A stretch of 64,000 nt of DNA from Flammeovirga pacifica (lineage in GTDB: Bacteria; Bacteroidota; Bacteroidia; Cytophagales; Flammeovirgaceae). Under the pieces are notes generated by a model, which worked only from the letters and a program-made list of their open reading frames with translations, made no database searches and had not been told where the DNA came from. Of the stretch, positions 28,601-36,616 are shown one piece after another; positions within the stretch are counted from its first letter, which is position 1; every line of letters begins with the position of its first letter. The DNA lies in the NCBI RefSeq assembly GCF_000807855.2, contig NZ_JRYR02000001.1, positions 3,720,246 to 3,784,245 on the forward strand, in the 5' to 3' direction. The position numbers and the translations under genes are program-made.

Positions 28601-31591
28601 TTCTGGTCTCCAAAAGCAAATTACAAATCAGAAGAAGGTGAAGTTCATGAGGTAGGTGGTTTTATGCCACTTTCAAAACGTTACGGATTTATTTTTGATC
28701 CAGCTAGCCAAAAAGATGTAAATCGTACCATCGCCCATGAATTGGGTCATGGAGCCTTTGCACTTCGTCATACTTGGGATGTATTTAAAGGCATTACAAA
28801 GGGAGACTCTAAAAACTTAATGGATTATAATGATGAGGAAGATGGTACTGAAATCTGGAAGTGGCAATGGGATTTAATTCAGAATCCTGCACCTATGGTT
28901 GGGTTTGAGAATGAGGATCAGGAGGGGATGGCTTTCAAACAATATGGGACAACTTTAGCAGGTTTATGTAAAGGAGATGCTTTTAATGAGGTTATTAAAC
29001 ATAAAAAATTCTATTTACCTACCACAGATAATACTAAATCGGTCATAATTGATTTAGATAAAATAGAGGGTACTGTATATCCTGTTGCTTTTTATGCTAT
29101 ATCAGATCCAACACCTTCAGCTAGAGGTACATTAGCTGGGTTCATAAAGAATGATATTACTTATCATATTGTTGTAAATTCGGATACTGTAGTTGGTTTT
29201 AGGGATAAAGAAAAAATAGGTGAAATTATAACAGTTAAAGAAATACTCGCTGACACTCCTGATGACGCTATAAAAGTTAGTATTGATTGTGAGAGTAAGA
29301 TTGTCAGTTTACCCAACAATAAGTCTTTCAATTCAGATTGTATCAGATGTAATGTTAATGATGATTGTGACCTTCTTGTTAGTAAACTAAAAGCTGAACC
29401 AAAGTATGCTCCTTTCTTTAAGGAAGGCTCAGCAATTAATACAGCAATAGAGAAAAACCCATGTATATTGAAAGGAATGTATACTTACGACGAGGGCTTG
29501 GGGTATACCACCGAATTCATGGAGGGTATTAATAAAGTAGGGGAAGGTTTGTTCGTAGGTTATACAGTTCTTTTAGGAACTACTGTACTATTACCAATGA
29601 TTGCAGAAGGTATTATAGCAGAAGGTATTGAAGTTGGGGCCGCAAGTATAATAGAGTGGATGGCCAGCGAAGCTGGTAGAGCAGCAGTAAAGAAAATAGT
29701 AAAAGACATTGTTATTGATTTTGCTATTGATTATACATTAAATATAATCATTGAGCCTTTTTTCTATGAAGGTGAAATCACTTCTTTCGCTCAATTAAAT
29801 GAACTAGCACTTTCGAATATCAATCCAGTTGATTTAGGTGTTGGAGCAGTCAAAGATATTGTCAAAATAGATGATAAATACGAATTAATTTTTAATTCAG
29901 TATTGGAATGTAGTGGGGGTATCTTGAGTGGAATGACTGAAGATGGAAAAAAACTAGAAATAAAAGATATATCTATGGAGGAAGGCGCATTTTTATGTCT
30001 TATGCCAGTTGTAATAGAGGTTGCAATGGATAAAGTCACAAAAAGTGAGGCCTTAAAAAGAAGATTTGACAATTTTAAAGAGTTACTTAAAGACAAGAAA
30101 AATCAACTAAAATTGATTAGCATATGTAAAAAATTAGGTATTACAGATGCACAAAAAAATAAAGTAGATGACCTTTTGATACATTTTGGTGTTGATGATG
30201 ACCTCAGAAGAGAAATTATGAAAAGGTTTTGTTTTCCTGCTGGTACACAAATTTATGCTAACGGGAAACCTTTTAAAGCCATAGAGAAAATAACAGTTGG
30301 AGATGTAGTTGATGCTTATAATGAATATAATCAGTTAACTCAAGGAGTAGTCACTTCTACTTCCTTCTCATTCACAGATAGTTTAGTTACTTTATATCAC
30401 CAAAATAAGAAATTACTCCAAAGTACTCCAAACCATCCAATATTTACTCCTGCAGGCTATAAACTGGCAAGAGACTTTCTTGAAGGCGATAGTATTCTAA
30501 ATGTTGAAGGAGAGTACATATTAATTACTTCAACTCAAAAAGTCTATGCTCCTCAAAAGGTATATAATTTTGAAGTAGGTGAACTGCATACCTATTTTGC
30601 AGAGGGGATATTGGTACATAATAGTTGTGATATACCAGTATCTGTAAATGATTTATTATCCAAAACAAAGCATATCAATGAGGCTGAAGTAGATATTTTC
30701 TTAAATGATCTAACAAGATCTCATGATACATATGGTAATAATGTCATTAAAGAAAATATGGAAGATTTGACTGATGACATGTTGGCTGTTTGGAAAGTTT
30801 TATATGAAAAGAATCTAAAAGATTTAAAAGAACCAAAAAATGGATATAAAAGGTTAGATTTTACTTTCTTACAAGAAAATGCAGGTAAGAGTAAAGACGA
30901 AATTCTCGCTAATCTTACAACTTCAAAAAAGTTTGATGAGTATGTAGAAGCACTTGCAAAAGAATGTAGTGAATGTGCTGTTCTAGTAAGATCTAGAAGT
31001 AAGGTAAGACGAAATACATTTTCTCATTTAGATGGAGAAGGATTTGCAGATAAACTAATAGCAGCTGGTTTTGAACCTCCTAAAGGAGCAAATGAAACAT
31101 GGGATAATTACTTCAAAGTAACATTAAAGAAAGCAGGTCGTAATATTTTTGAAGCACACCATATCTTCCCTGTGAACTTGTTTAAATCTTCAGAAGGATT
31201 TAAAAATTACATGAAATATTATGATGGAAGTAATAAATTATCTTTTAACGCTGAAGAAAATAACATAAATTCGATTATGCTTGAATCTTTCAGTTCTACA
31301 AATGGGAAAGGGGTACATACCAATCATCATGATTATGAAGAGAAAATTGCATCATTTTTGGATAAAAGGTGGGAAGATATTTTTAATAAATTGGAAAAAG
31401 ATGGCTATACAGGAGATGCTTTATATAAAGCTACTGCTGATGATATACATTCAGAAGTCATCTCCTTAGCAAAGAACATTAAAATACTTCTAGAACAAAA
31501 ATCACTAAAAGCAGAAGGTGGAGTAAACGTAAATAACATATTTGATAATATTGAAAAATTAGAAAACATAACTTCAGAAATAATAAAATAA
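25688..31591 (+). CDS. Polymorphic toxin: FN3, coiled coil, metallopeptidase-like, HINT and AHH-type nuclease domains
   Basis: 1967 residues. Signal peptide to ~23 (SAFGQ). An FN3 module at ~290-390. A long charged alpha-helical/coiled-coil region at ~485-665. A zinc-metallopeptidase-like site HELGHGAFALRH at 1017-1028 with a following NLMDYN (Met 1045). A hydrophobic segment at ~1280-1355. A HINT autoprotease runs from Cys1515 (CFPAGT) to LVHNS|C (Asn1645). The C-terminal toxin of about 320 residues has AHH-type HNH/EndoVII nuclease features: EAHHIFP (His1824-1825), NNINSIMLE and HTNHHDYE (His1877, 1880, 1881). HINT release of a C-terminal nuclease is established for polymorphic toxins. No T9SS sorting domain is present, so the export route is unknown. 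Base composition is higher in GC across ~27140-28860. Confidence 0.87.
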   Translation: MKTFNSITLFILVFLTSLSAFGQRYPVQTTFMITPPYPIRLSDYAQVGNTKTQASVWLKDLSQPDLPVKLKLRIENSQKRLILETKPSFSPEPIHLVGGQTEILDAIVLGQYFELNNLTAISGSTSSIINNGGRLPDGFYKFSLEVLDFYTGRKISNTSTVQCFLVLSDPPLLVMPMDKQKVIVTDPQFLNFSWTPRHLASPNKPQNVTYRFQVVEILRDNQPAGDAFASTNPIIDEEGISVPAYQLTALDAPLFPGNKYGWRVQAYDEDENGLIKNDGWSEPRIFQFGDACTECDDFAIANTTHSRAELIWSGKIEHSTYEVRYRRQATKEDTDEIPWKTDEFNTDQAVIKPLTDNTIYEFQVRGLCLGNQKGNWSEIKTATTETKPESTYSCDGGQVIIAWENDEPLTTPMKVGEQFTAGDFDITVVEDDVNNGTHSGIGMIRIQAFNKVFFNVEWDDVTVNTDNRLIDGEALVTGSDTDIIPPELAAAIMDGLEQLDAVLAEAEATAEFIENIFDNLPDEIKNEISAGKAEVDEAKTELDNAKDILKDAKRSGNEQAIAVAEQSVETAKAAKATARASKKQAFEKALDHIKNELQESIKLFVKLANGINRTLSTPKGPGRATEARRTIQAGDELLAKLESLDGLTSQGPSDEAEEAAKQEQDAALADLVKFMGNIITSIQGNEPLDPSGDELLTVDEKWQDAQGVLSRFEVKSIPEAFEMTRTAVWTVKMVFETMYATTANDDGEIQSGEGWHATDRLIFTKADNTAYGFDTGGRAFDIAYYTQVDLSAFGESNYVLPWVAASEMNSVTVGITGATEGVQFKSADGSLTASASGETVSLTAHKSKKDTEWIAYKQVEGEEKIVGKINVQSYEPQTDYKLYIYAVNGQTLPDGNAIQTYLNNIYGQALINWTVEVKTDLAYTGWDTQKNDGKIEVAGSGQLTAYTEEQKNIIKYFRDNNDKPRGNEFVLFWSPKANYKSEEGEVHEVGGFMPLSKRYGFIFDPASQKDVNRTIAHELGHGAFALRHTWDVFKGITKGDSKNLMDYNDEEDGTEIWKWQWDLIQNPAPMVGFENEDQEGMAFKQYGTTLAGLCKGDAFNEVIKHKKFYLPTTDNTKSVIIDLDKIEGTVYPVAFYAISDPTPSARGTLAGFIKNDITYHIVVNSDTVVGFRDKEKIGEIITVKEILADTPDDAIKVSIDCESKIVSLPNNKSFNSDCIRCNVNDDCDLLVSKLKAEPKYAPFFKEGSAINTAIEKNPCILKGMYTYDEGLGYTTEFMEGINKVGEGLFVGYTVLLGTTVLLPMIAEGIIAEGIEVGAASIIEWMASEAGRAAVKKIVKDIVIDFAIDYTLNIIIEPFFYEGEITSFAQLNELALSNINPVDLGVGAVKDIVKIDDKYELIFNSVLECSGGILSGMTEDGKKLEIKDISMEEGAFLCLMPVVIEVAMDKVTKSEALKRRFDNFKELLKDKKNQLKLISICKKLGITDAQKNKVDDLLIHFGVDDDLRREIMKRFCFPAGTQIYANGKPFKAIEKITVGDVVDAYNEYNQLTQGVVTSTSFSFTDSLVTLYHQNKKLLQSTPNHPIFTPAGYKLARDFLEGDSILNVEGEYILITSTQKVYAPQKVYNFEVGELHTYFAEGILVHNSCDIPVSVNDLLSKTKHINEAEVDIFLNDLTRSHDTYGNNVIKENMEDLTDDMLAVWKVLYEKNLKDLKEPKNGYKRLDFTFLQENAGKSKDEILANLTTSKKFDEYVEALAKECSECAVLVRSRSKVRRNTFSHLDGEGFADKLIAAGFEPPKGANETWDNYFKVTLKKAGRNIFEAHHIFPVNLFKSSEGFKNYMKYYDGSNKLSFNAEENNINSIMLESFSSTNGKGVHTNHHDYEEKIASFLDKRWEDIFNKLEKDGYTGDALYKATADDIHSEVISLAKNIKILLEQKSLKAEGGVNVNNIFDNIEKLENITSEIIK

Positions 31592-31593
31592 TT

Positions 31594-32310
31594 ATGAAAT
31601 TCTATGACATGACATACGGTTTAAGTTGGGGAGTAATGCATACACTACGTACCAATTTTGATTTAAATTTAGATGAAGAAATTGTGATTAATAAATTTTG
31701 GGAAAACCCTAAAATAGTTCCAATGGAAATAGTGACTAATCATCCTGATTTACAAAATAAAGAACCAGTAATTCAGGATATTTATAATTGGAAAAAAGAT
31801 CATACGAAGCATTGGAGCCATCATCCTAAAGGTATATTAGAAGTAATATCTTCTCGATTAAAAGAAATTTTAGAGCAATTTCATTTACCTGAAATTCGCT
31901 TTTATGAAGTTGACATGAAGAATGCAGGTGGAGTAAAATATTATATGTTACATATGCATGGATATTTAGATTTAGTTGATTACAATAAATCCATAATAGC
32001 TCTAGTAGATAGAGACTCTAAAGAAGTAGTAAAGCGTTTCGAAGCAGGGTCGTTTAAAAGTATTGAAGATTATTTAGCAATGAGAAGAAGTTTACCAAAT
32101 AGGCAAGCTAAGCCCACATTCGAAACCTTTGTCTTATTAGAGGATTATGATTTTCTTGAAAATACTCCCACTTCAAGTGCGATGGTAGTAAGTCAGCCAC
32201 TGAAAGATGCCATTGAAAAAGCAGGGTTAAAAGGAATTAAATTTTCAGAATACACAGAAGAAAAAGGGGATATTCCCATCATTTTACCAAATGAATATAA
32301 CAATGTCTGA
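31594..32310 (+). CDS. Probable immunity protein for the AHH nuclease toxin (Imm11/Imm43-like)
   Basis: 238 residues, no signal peptide, so cytosolic, as expected for protection against an incoming nuclease. It starts two bases after the toxin stop. The C-terminal part has SAMVVSQPLKDAIEKAGLKGIKFSEY, a layout (V-S-x-x-L ... L-x-G-x-x-F) that resembles DUF1629/Imm11- or Imm43-type immunity proteins; this is a weak recognition by eye. The immunity role rests mainly on position, size and cytosolic location. Confidence 0.6.
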   Translation: MKFYDMTYGLSWGVMHTLRTNFDLNLDEEIVINKFWENPKIVPMEIVTNHPDLQNKEPVIQDIYNWKKDHTKHWSHHPKGILEVISSRLKEILEQFHLPEIRFYEVDMKNAGGVKYYMLHMHGYLDLVDYNKSIIALVDRDSKEVVKRFEAGSFKSIEDYLAMRRSLPNRQAKPTFETFVLLEDYDFLENTPTSSAMVVSQPLKDAIEKAGLKGIKFSEYTEEKGDIPIILPNEYNNV

Positions 32311-32695
32311 TTTTCTAAAAGAAATACAGCAAGTAGCATCGTTAATAACAAATAAACGGTATCCCAAATCAGAAGAAGAAATTCAACAACCTTACAAAGA
32401 AATTTTGTTTGATTATTCTGAGTATACCCTCTTTCAGACAGCTTTTTTAGCACTACTATCGGAGAAATATACCAAAGAAATATTTCCAAAAGTTGCAGAA
32501 GCAGCCAAAGAAAGGTTTATCAACTTTTTTAATGATGGACGTACAGAACAATTTATCCGCCTTCAATATTTAGAACTCCCAGAAGAAGGTAGTGAAGAAT
32601 GGACGCTTTGCTATGAAAACGAGGATGCATTTGGTCCTATATCTCATGTAGATATGAAGGGGTGGGAAATGGTAGGTACAGCTCTTTCGGGATAA
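32291..32695 (+). CDS. Hypothetical cytosolic protein, possible second immunity or accessory gene
   Basis: 134 residues if started at the ATG at 32291, or 130 from a second ATG at 32303; both overlap the end of the preceding gene (20 or 8 bases), so it is translationally coupled. Acidic, no signal peptide or membrane segment. The C-terminal part reads WTLCYENEDAFGPISHVDMKGWEM. I do not recognise the family. Last gene of the twelve-gene run, placed where toxin loci often carry an extra immunity gene. Confidence 0.6.
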   Translation: MNITMSDFLKEIQQVASLITNKRYPKSEEEIQQPYKEILFDYSEYTLFQTAFLALLSEKYTKEIFPKVAEAAKERFINFFNDGRTEQFIRLQYLELPEEGSEEWTLCYENEDAFGPISHVDMKGWEMVGTALSG

Positions 32696-33066
32696 TTAAA
32701 TATTAAAAGCACACTACTGTTTTGGTTGTTAAACGCTAGTGCTACCCGGAACTTACATTTGTATGAGTTTGTAACTCATATAATAAGAACAAGGTCAAGC
32801 GAGTAAACCATAAATTCCGAAAAAAATGAACCCTTACTGCATTTTAAAACTGAGTAAGTTTTTTTTATGAACATTGAAAATGGGTCCCTCCACTGTTCGA
32901 AGGTACCGTCTTAAAACTCCATCAAATTCTGGATTACGTATTTGCTTGTTGCCTTTTGTAAAAGTTGAAATGTTGTTATAAGTTGTAAACTTATTCAATA
33001 AATAAGTTCGAAGTGACGCTGTCGCTTAACACTTCAAACAGTGTGGTATTTGTTGAACATAGAATA
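32696..33066. other. Non-coding region with several stem-loops after the toxin/immunity genes
   Basis: No convincing gene. Visible structures: TATGAGTT/AACTCATA near 32762-32780, AACTTATT/AATAAGTT near 32989-33009, then AAGTGAC-GCT-GTCGCTT just after it. A short open frame without a start (~32703-32806) encodes a phrase like NLHLYEFVTHIIRTRSSE. It could be the remains of a mobile element or of a discarded toxin/immunity cassette. No transposase is readable, so I leave it undefined. Confidence 0.4.
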
Positions 33067-33204
33067 TCAGTTGCTCCTTTGTTCAAAATTGTCATCTCTA
33101 TCTTTATTTTTTATCCTTTTGATAATAAGATATATCAATGCAACCCCGCAAAAAGCGAAGAACCCGAAATAAAGAGACATCATTCCTAATCCTACAAATT
33201 CCAT
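33067..33204 (-). CDS. 45-residue single-pass membrane protein downstream of the UPF0145 gene
   Basis: ATG at 33204, one base after the UPF0145 stop codon, TGA at 33067-33069. The protein has one hydrophobic helix (LYFGFFAFCGVALIYLII) followed by a positively charged tail (KRIKNKDRDD). Tight coupling to the preceding gene and a textbook membrane-anchor layout support a real small gene. Function unknown. Confidence 0.65.
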   Translation of the reverse strand: MEFVGLGMMSLYFGFFAFCGVALIYLIIKRIKNKDRDDNFEQRSN

Positions 33205-33205
33205 A

Positions 33206-33520
33206 TTACTTTAATTTTACCGCAGTTCCATAAGCTAAAATCTCAGATGCACCTTGCATAACTGTAGATGTAGTAAGTCTAATATTTACAACAGCATCAG
33301 CCCCAAGTCTTTCAGCATCTTCTTCTAACCTTTGTAATGCTTGTTCTCTAGAGTCAGCTTGCAACTTAGTGTATTCTGAAATTTCACCTCCAACAAGGTT
33401 TTTTAAACCCGCGAAGATATCACTTCCTACACTTCGTGCTCTTACAGTACTACCTCTAGCAATACCTACAATTTCTTCAATTTGTCTGTTTGGAATAGTT
33501 TCAGTTGTGCTTATGATCAT
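33206..33520 (-). CDS. UPF0145 (YbjQ/DUF74) family protein
   Basis: 104 residues, full length for the family, with the typical opening MIISTTETIPNRQIEEIVGIARG, the central RSVGSDIFAGLKNLVGGEI and a closing GTAVKL. YbjQ-family proteins form small pentameric rings; the biochemical role is not established. Cytosolic. Followed one base later by the 45-residue membrane protein. Upstream on this strand (33555-33575) is a partial promoter match TTG-N20-TAacTTGA. Confidence 0.9.
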   Translation of the reverse strand: MIISTTETIPNRQIEEIVGIARGSTVRARSVGSDIFAGLKNLVGGEISEYTKLQADSREQALQRLEEDAERLGADAVVNIRLTTSTVMQGASEILAYGTAVKLK

Positions 33521-33585
33521 GATGTTACAGATTTAGTAATTGTTCGTAATCAAGTTAATAAAATAACAGAGTAATTTCAATGAAA

Positions 33586-34380
33586 CTAGCTCTCACTGAT
33601 TACAGTAGTATTAGAAAATCTATCATGCCACCCTTTCTTATCACCTAAAAAAGATATTTTATCAAATGGCAGCCCTCTGAAAAGTGTTCGAAGAAGAATT
33701 GATACAACACGATTTCCATTAAAACTAACATATGCATTAAATGGGAGTTTCCCTATAGTTTGTAAGAAAATTACTTCCATCATAAAATAATAAGAGAAGT
33801 AAAATACTAGGAAAAAGATGTAATTAAATAGTTCTAAAGAAATGTATTGATCGAAAATAAATCCGCCACTAAAATGATGAAAATGTAATAGATAATAATT
33901 AAGTATTAATAATGAATCTATCATTAAAATAAATGCTCTATACAATTGTGGAGTTTCATTTTCTTTATCAACTTTTACTCTTTGGTTCTTGAAGAAATAA
34001 ATAATTGTAGCAAGTAATAATATTCTATTTGTATAAATGATAAAACTATTAAATAAGGTAAGATCATCAATAAGTATAAAGAAAGAATAATTTGGGCTAA
34101 ATAAAGTAATAATAAACCAGAAAAATGATTGGATGAAATTAATATAAAGAGGGAATTTAAATGCAGGAGTTAATTCTAATTTTTTAATTTTAATGACTTG
34201 ATAAATACCAACTATTAAATAAGTTATACTGACTAATGTTAATATTTGATTGATTAAATCAGCTACATCTCTAACAGAGGGGAATTGAAAATCAGTAATC
34301 CAATAGGGGATGTTTATGTAATATAAATCATATGGAATAACGATGATTAATAACAATAGAAGTACCTTCTGAAGATTCAT
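33586..34380 (-). CDS. RDD-family integral membrane protein
   Basis: 264 residues with about six hydrophobic helices. The C-terminus carries RDD-domain signatures: the arginine-containing RVVSILLRTLFRGLPFDKISFL and GWHDRFSNTTVI. RDD proteins are polytopic; some have been proposed as ion/proton exchangers, but the role here is unknown. It lies just after nuoC on the same strand (37-base gap), so it may share the transcript. Confidence 0.75.
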   Translation of the reverse strand: MNLQKVLLLLLIIVIPYDLYYINIPYWITDFQFPSVRDVADLINQILTLVSITYLIVGIYQVIKIKKLELTPAFKFPLYINFIQSFFWFIITLFSPNYSFFILIDDLTLFNSFIIYTNRILLLATIIYFFKNQRVKVDKENETPQLYRAFILMIDSLLILNYYLLHFHHFSGGFIFDQYISLELFNYIFFLVFYFSYYFMMEVIFLQTIGKLPFNAYVSFNGNRVVSILLRTLFRGLPFDKISFLGDKKGWHDRFSNTTVISES

Positions 34381-34417
34381 AGTTAGTATTCGTTTAAAAA
34401 ATTAAAAATTATTAGTG

Positions 34418-34906
34418 TTAATCCCTCTCATATTTAACAGTAATACCATGGTATTTTTCCTGTTCTTGATAATCTTTTTGAAGCGGATGTCCTTCCCAAT
34501 CATCTGGAGATAAAATCCTTCTTAAATCAGGATGATTTTCAAACGTCATACCTACTAAATCATAAGCTTCTCTTTCATGCCAATTGGCTGCATTCCAAAC
34601 GCTAACAACAGAAGGCAGAGTTGGCTTTTCTCTGTCTAACATCACTTTGATAGTTAAACGATATGATTTTGTAATGGAATAGAGGTTATATACAACCTCC
34701 ATTGTATTGGCTTTAGGACCGTTATCAATACCTGTAAGACATGAAAGGTTGTCAAACATTAATTGATTGTTATTTTTTAAAAACTGACATACTTTTTCTA
34801 TATCAGTATTTTTGATTAAAATTTCGTGTTGTGGTTGTTTAGTATTAACAGTAACCTCCACATTGACATTATCTTGAATTAATTGAGCAATATCTTCTGT
34901 AGTCAT
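34418..34906 (-). CDS. nuoC: NADH-quinone oxidoreductase subunit C
   Basis: 162 residues. Subunit C of respiratory complex I, in the peripheral arm on the cytoplasmic side. The family core is clear: WHEREAYDLVGMTFENHPDLRRIL and DDWEGHPLQKDY. It follows nuoB by five bases and is probably co-translated. nuoD is not the next gene (an RDD protein is), so the usual nuoABCD order is broken here. Confidence 0.95.
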   Translation of the reverse strand: MTTEDIAQLIQDNVNVEVTVNTKQPQHEILIKNTDIEKVCQFLKNNNQLMFDNLSCLTGIDNGPKANTMEVVYNLYSITKSYRLTIKVMLDREKPTLPSVVSVWNAANWHEREAYDLVGMTFENHPDLRRILSPDDWEGHPLQKDYQEQEKYHGITVKYERD

Positions 34907-34911
34907 ATTAA

Positions 34912-35436
34912 TTAAGCTTTTTGTTTGTTTAATAGGCGTTCTACAGCTTTTGGAGCCATTAAAGTTTCCTTACGGATTTCTTCACGAAGTTTTAAAATAC
35001 CACCAATTAAAGCTTCAGGCCTTGGAGGACAACCAGGTACAAATACATCTACAGGAATAATTCTATCTACACCCTTCACTACATTGTAACCATGTTCCCA
35101 ATAAGGGCCACCGCAATTAGAACAACTACCCATAGAGATAACATATCGAGGTTCGGCCATTTGTTCGTACAAACGACGAACTCTATCTGCCATTTTAAAA
35201 GTAACAGTTCCAGAAATAATCATGGCATCAGATTGTCTTGGTGTACCTCTTGGAATCACACCAAAACGATCTAAATCATATGCTGAGGACCAAGTAGTAA
35301 TCATTTCGATGGCACAACATGCCAATCCAAATCCTAAAGGCCAAAAAGAAGAAAGCCTTGCCCAGTTGATAAGGTCATCAACTTTTGATATAACAATTTC
35401 GCCTTGCCCAAAGCGCTGATCCATTAGACCTTTCAT
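34912..35436 (-). CDS. nuoB: NADH-quinone oxidoreductase subunit B
   Basis: 174 residues. Subunit B carries the N2 [4Fe-4S] cluster that reduces quinone. The four ligands are visible: tandem Cys40-Cys41 (GLACCAIEM), Cys105 (GSCSNCGGP region) and Cys136 (PGCPPRP). Length is normal. nuoA is not upstream; the next gene on that side is hemC. This is an isolated nuoB-nuoC pair. Confidence 0.96.
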   Translation of the reverse strand: MKGLMDQRFGQGEIVISKVDDLINWARLSSFWPLGFGLACCAIEMITTWSSAYDLDRFGVIPRGTPRQSDAMIISGTVTFKMADRVRRLYEQMAEPRYVISMGSCSNCGGPYWEHGYNVVKGVDRIIPVDVFVPGCPPRPEALIGGILKLREEIRKETLMAPKAVERLLNKQKA

Positions 35437-35526
35437 AGTGAGTGCTATTAGTTTTTCGTTTGTTGTTGAAGGAACGTTTTAATTGCTCCTTTGTATTTCT
35501 ACAATTGAAATCTCAGGGTGTGAGTT

Positions 35527-35562
35527 GGAAATTTAACTAGGTTTTTATCTAGTTAAATTTCC
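35527..35562 (-). terminator. Stem-loop between hemC and nuoB
   Basis: Perfect 14-base inverted repeat GGAAATTTAACTAG / CTAGTTAAATTTCC with an 8-base loop, just after the hemC stop. No T run follows on the minus strand, so it is a weak terminator or an RNA-stabilising hairpin. Confidence 0.45.
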
Positions 35563-35572
35563 GAAGTGGTAT

Positions 35573-36499
35573 CTATCCTTTTAATGCAGCAAGCACTTCT
35601 TTGCCTCCGTTGGCAAGAGTATCTTTTGCAATTTGAGTACCTGTATTTTCACCTTCCTCAGGAGAACAAGTATATGTATATCTAATTTCACTAGCATTAG
35701 GTTTTGCCAAACCACCAGTAATATTGATTTTTTTATCTTCAGTCCATGTTGCTAAACAGAAAGCAGGAATACTGCAACCACCTTGTAATTCTTTTAAGAA
35801 TGCTCTCTCAGAACGAACACAAGTTTCAGTAGCCTCATTGTTAATAGCATTTCTAACTGCATTTCTAACTTCTGTGTCTAAGCTTGTAGCTGATTCAATA
35901 GCTACACAACCTTGACCTGCAGCAGGAGTAAAAGTGTCTAAAGGAAGAGAATGAACAATCATATTATTATATCCCATACGGTGTACACCTGCATAAGCTA
36001 GCATAAGTACATCACACAGGCCATCTTCCATTTTTTGAATTCTTGTTTGTAAATTACCTCTTACGTCAACAATTTTAGCATTAGGAAAATGTTTTTTCAG
36101 CATAGCTACACGACGAACAGAAGAGGTTCCGATTACAAATTCTTTTTCTGTATCAACAGTAAATCCGTCTTTATGGCTTACAAAAACATCATGGCATTCT
36201 TCTCTTTCTGTAAAGGCAATTAATTCAAAATCATCACCTAAAGAAGCTTGCATATCTTTGGCACTATGAACAGCGATATCAATATCACCATTTCTAAGTT
36301 GCTCTTCTAATTCTTCTGTAAATACACCCTTAGAACCAATTTTGGATAAAGATCGGTCTAAGATTTTATCACCTTTAGTTTCAATTAGTACCAATTCACC
36401 ATTTAGACCATTTTGTTCTAATAGTGTTTTAACATATTCGGCTTGCCATAACGCAAGCTTACTTTTTCTTGTACCAATTTTTATTGTTCTCTCTACCAT
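35573..36499 (-). CDS. hemC: Porphobilinogen deaminase (hydroxymethylbilane synthase)
   Basis: Polymerises four porphobilinogen units to hydroxymethylbilane in haem synthesis. The start is placed at MVERTIKIGTRKSKLALWQ (36499) because the family begins there; an in-frame ATG 30 bases upstream would add ten atypical residues. Motifs: IGTRKSKLALWQA, HSAKDM, IGTSSVRR, AAGQGCVAIE, and the dipyrromethane-cofactor cysteine in LQGGCSIP. 308 residues, normal length. No other hem genes adjoin it. Confidence 0.96.
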   Translation of the reverse strand: MVERTIKIGTRKSKLALWQAEYVKTLLEQNGLNGELVLIETKGDKILDRSLSKIGSKGVFTEELEEQLRNGDIDIAVHSAKDMQASLGDDFELIAFTEREECHDVFVSHKDGFTVDTEKEFVIGTSSVRRVAMLKKHFPNAKIVDVRGNLQTRIQKMEDGLCDVLMLAYAGVHRMGYNNMIVHSLPLDTFTPAAGQGCVAIESATSLDTEVRNAVRNAINNEATETCVRSERAFLKELQGGCSIPAFCLATWTEDKKINITGGLAKPNASEIRYTYTCSPEEGENTGTQIAKDTLANGGKEVLAALKG

Positions 36500-36616
36500 A
36501 ACATCATTTATAAAAAAGTATGTAGCCACCTAAAAAGAGGTGCATCATACTAGTAAGTGCGAAGATAATAAATTTTATAAGGTGAATAGGTTTAGAATCA
36601 TCAAAATAAGTGCAAC

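Noticed and set aside
31281-31469. 62-codon plus-strand frame inside the toxin gene
   Set aside because: It is out of frame with the nuclease domain, whose His motifs are clearly the coding frame.
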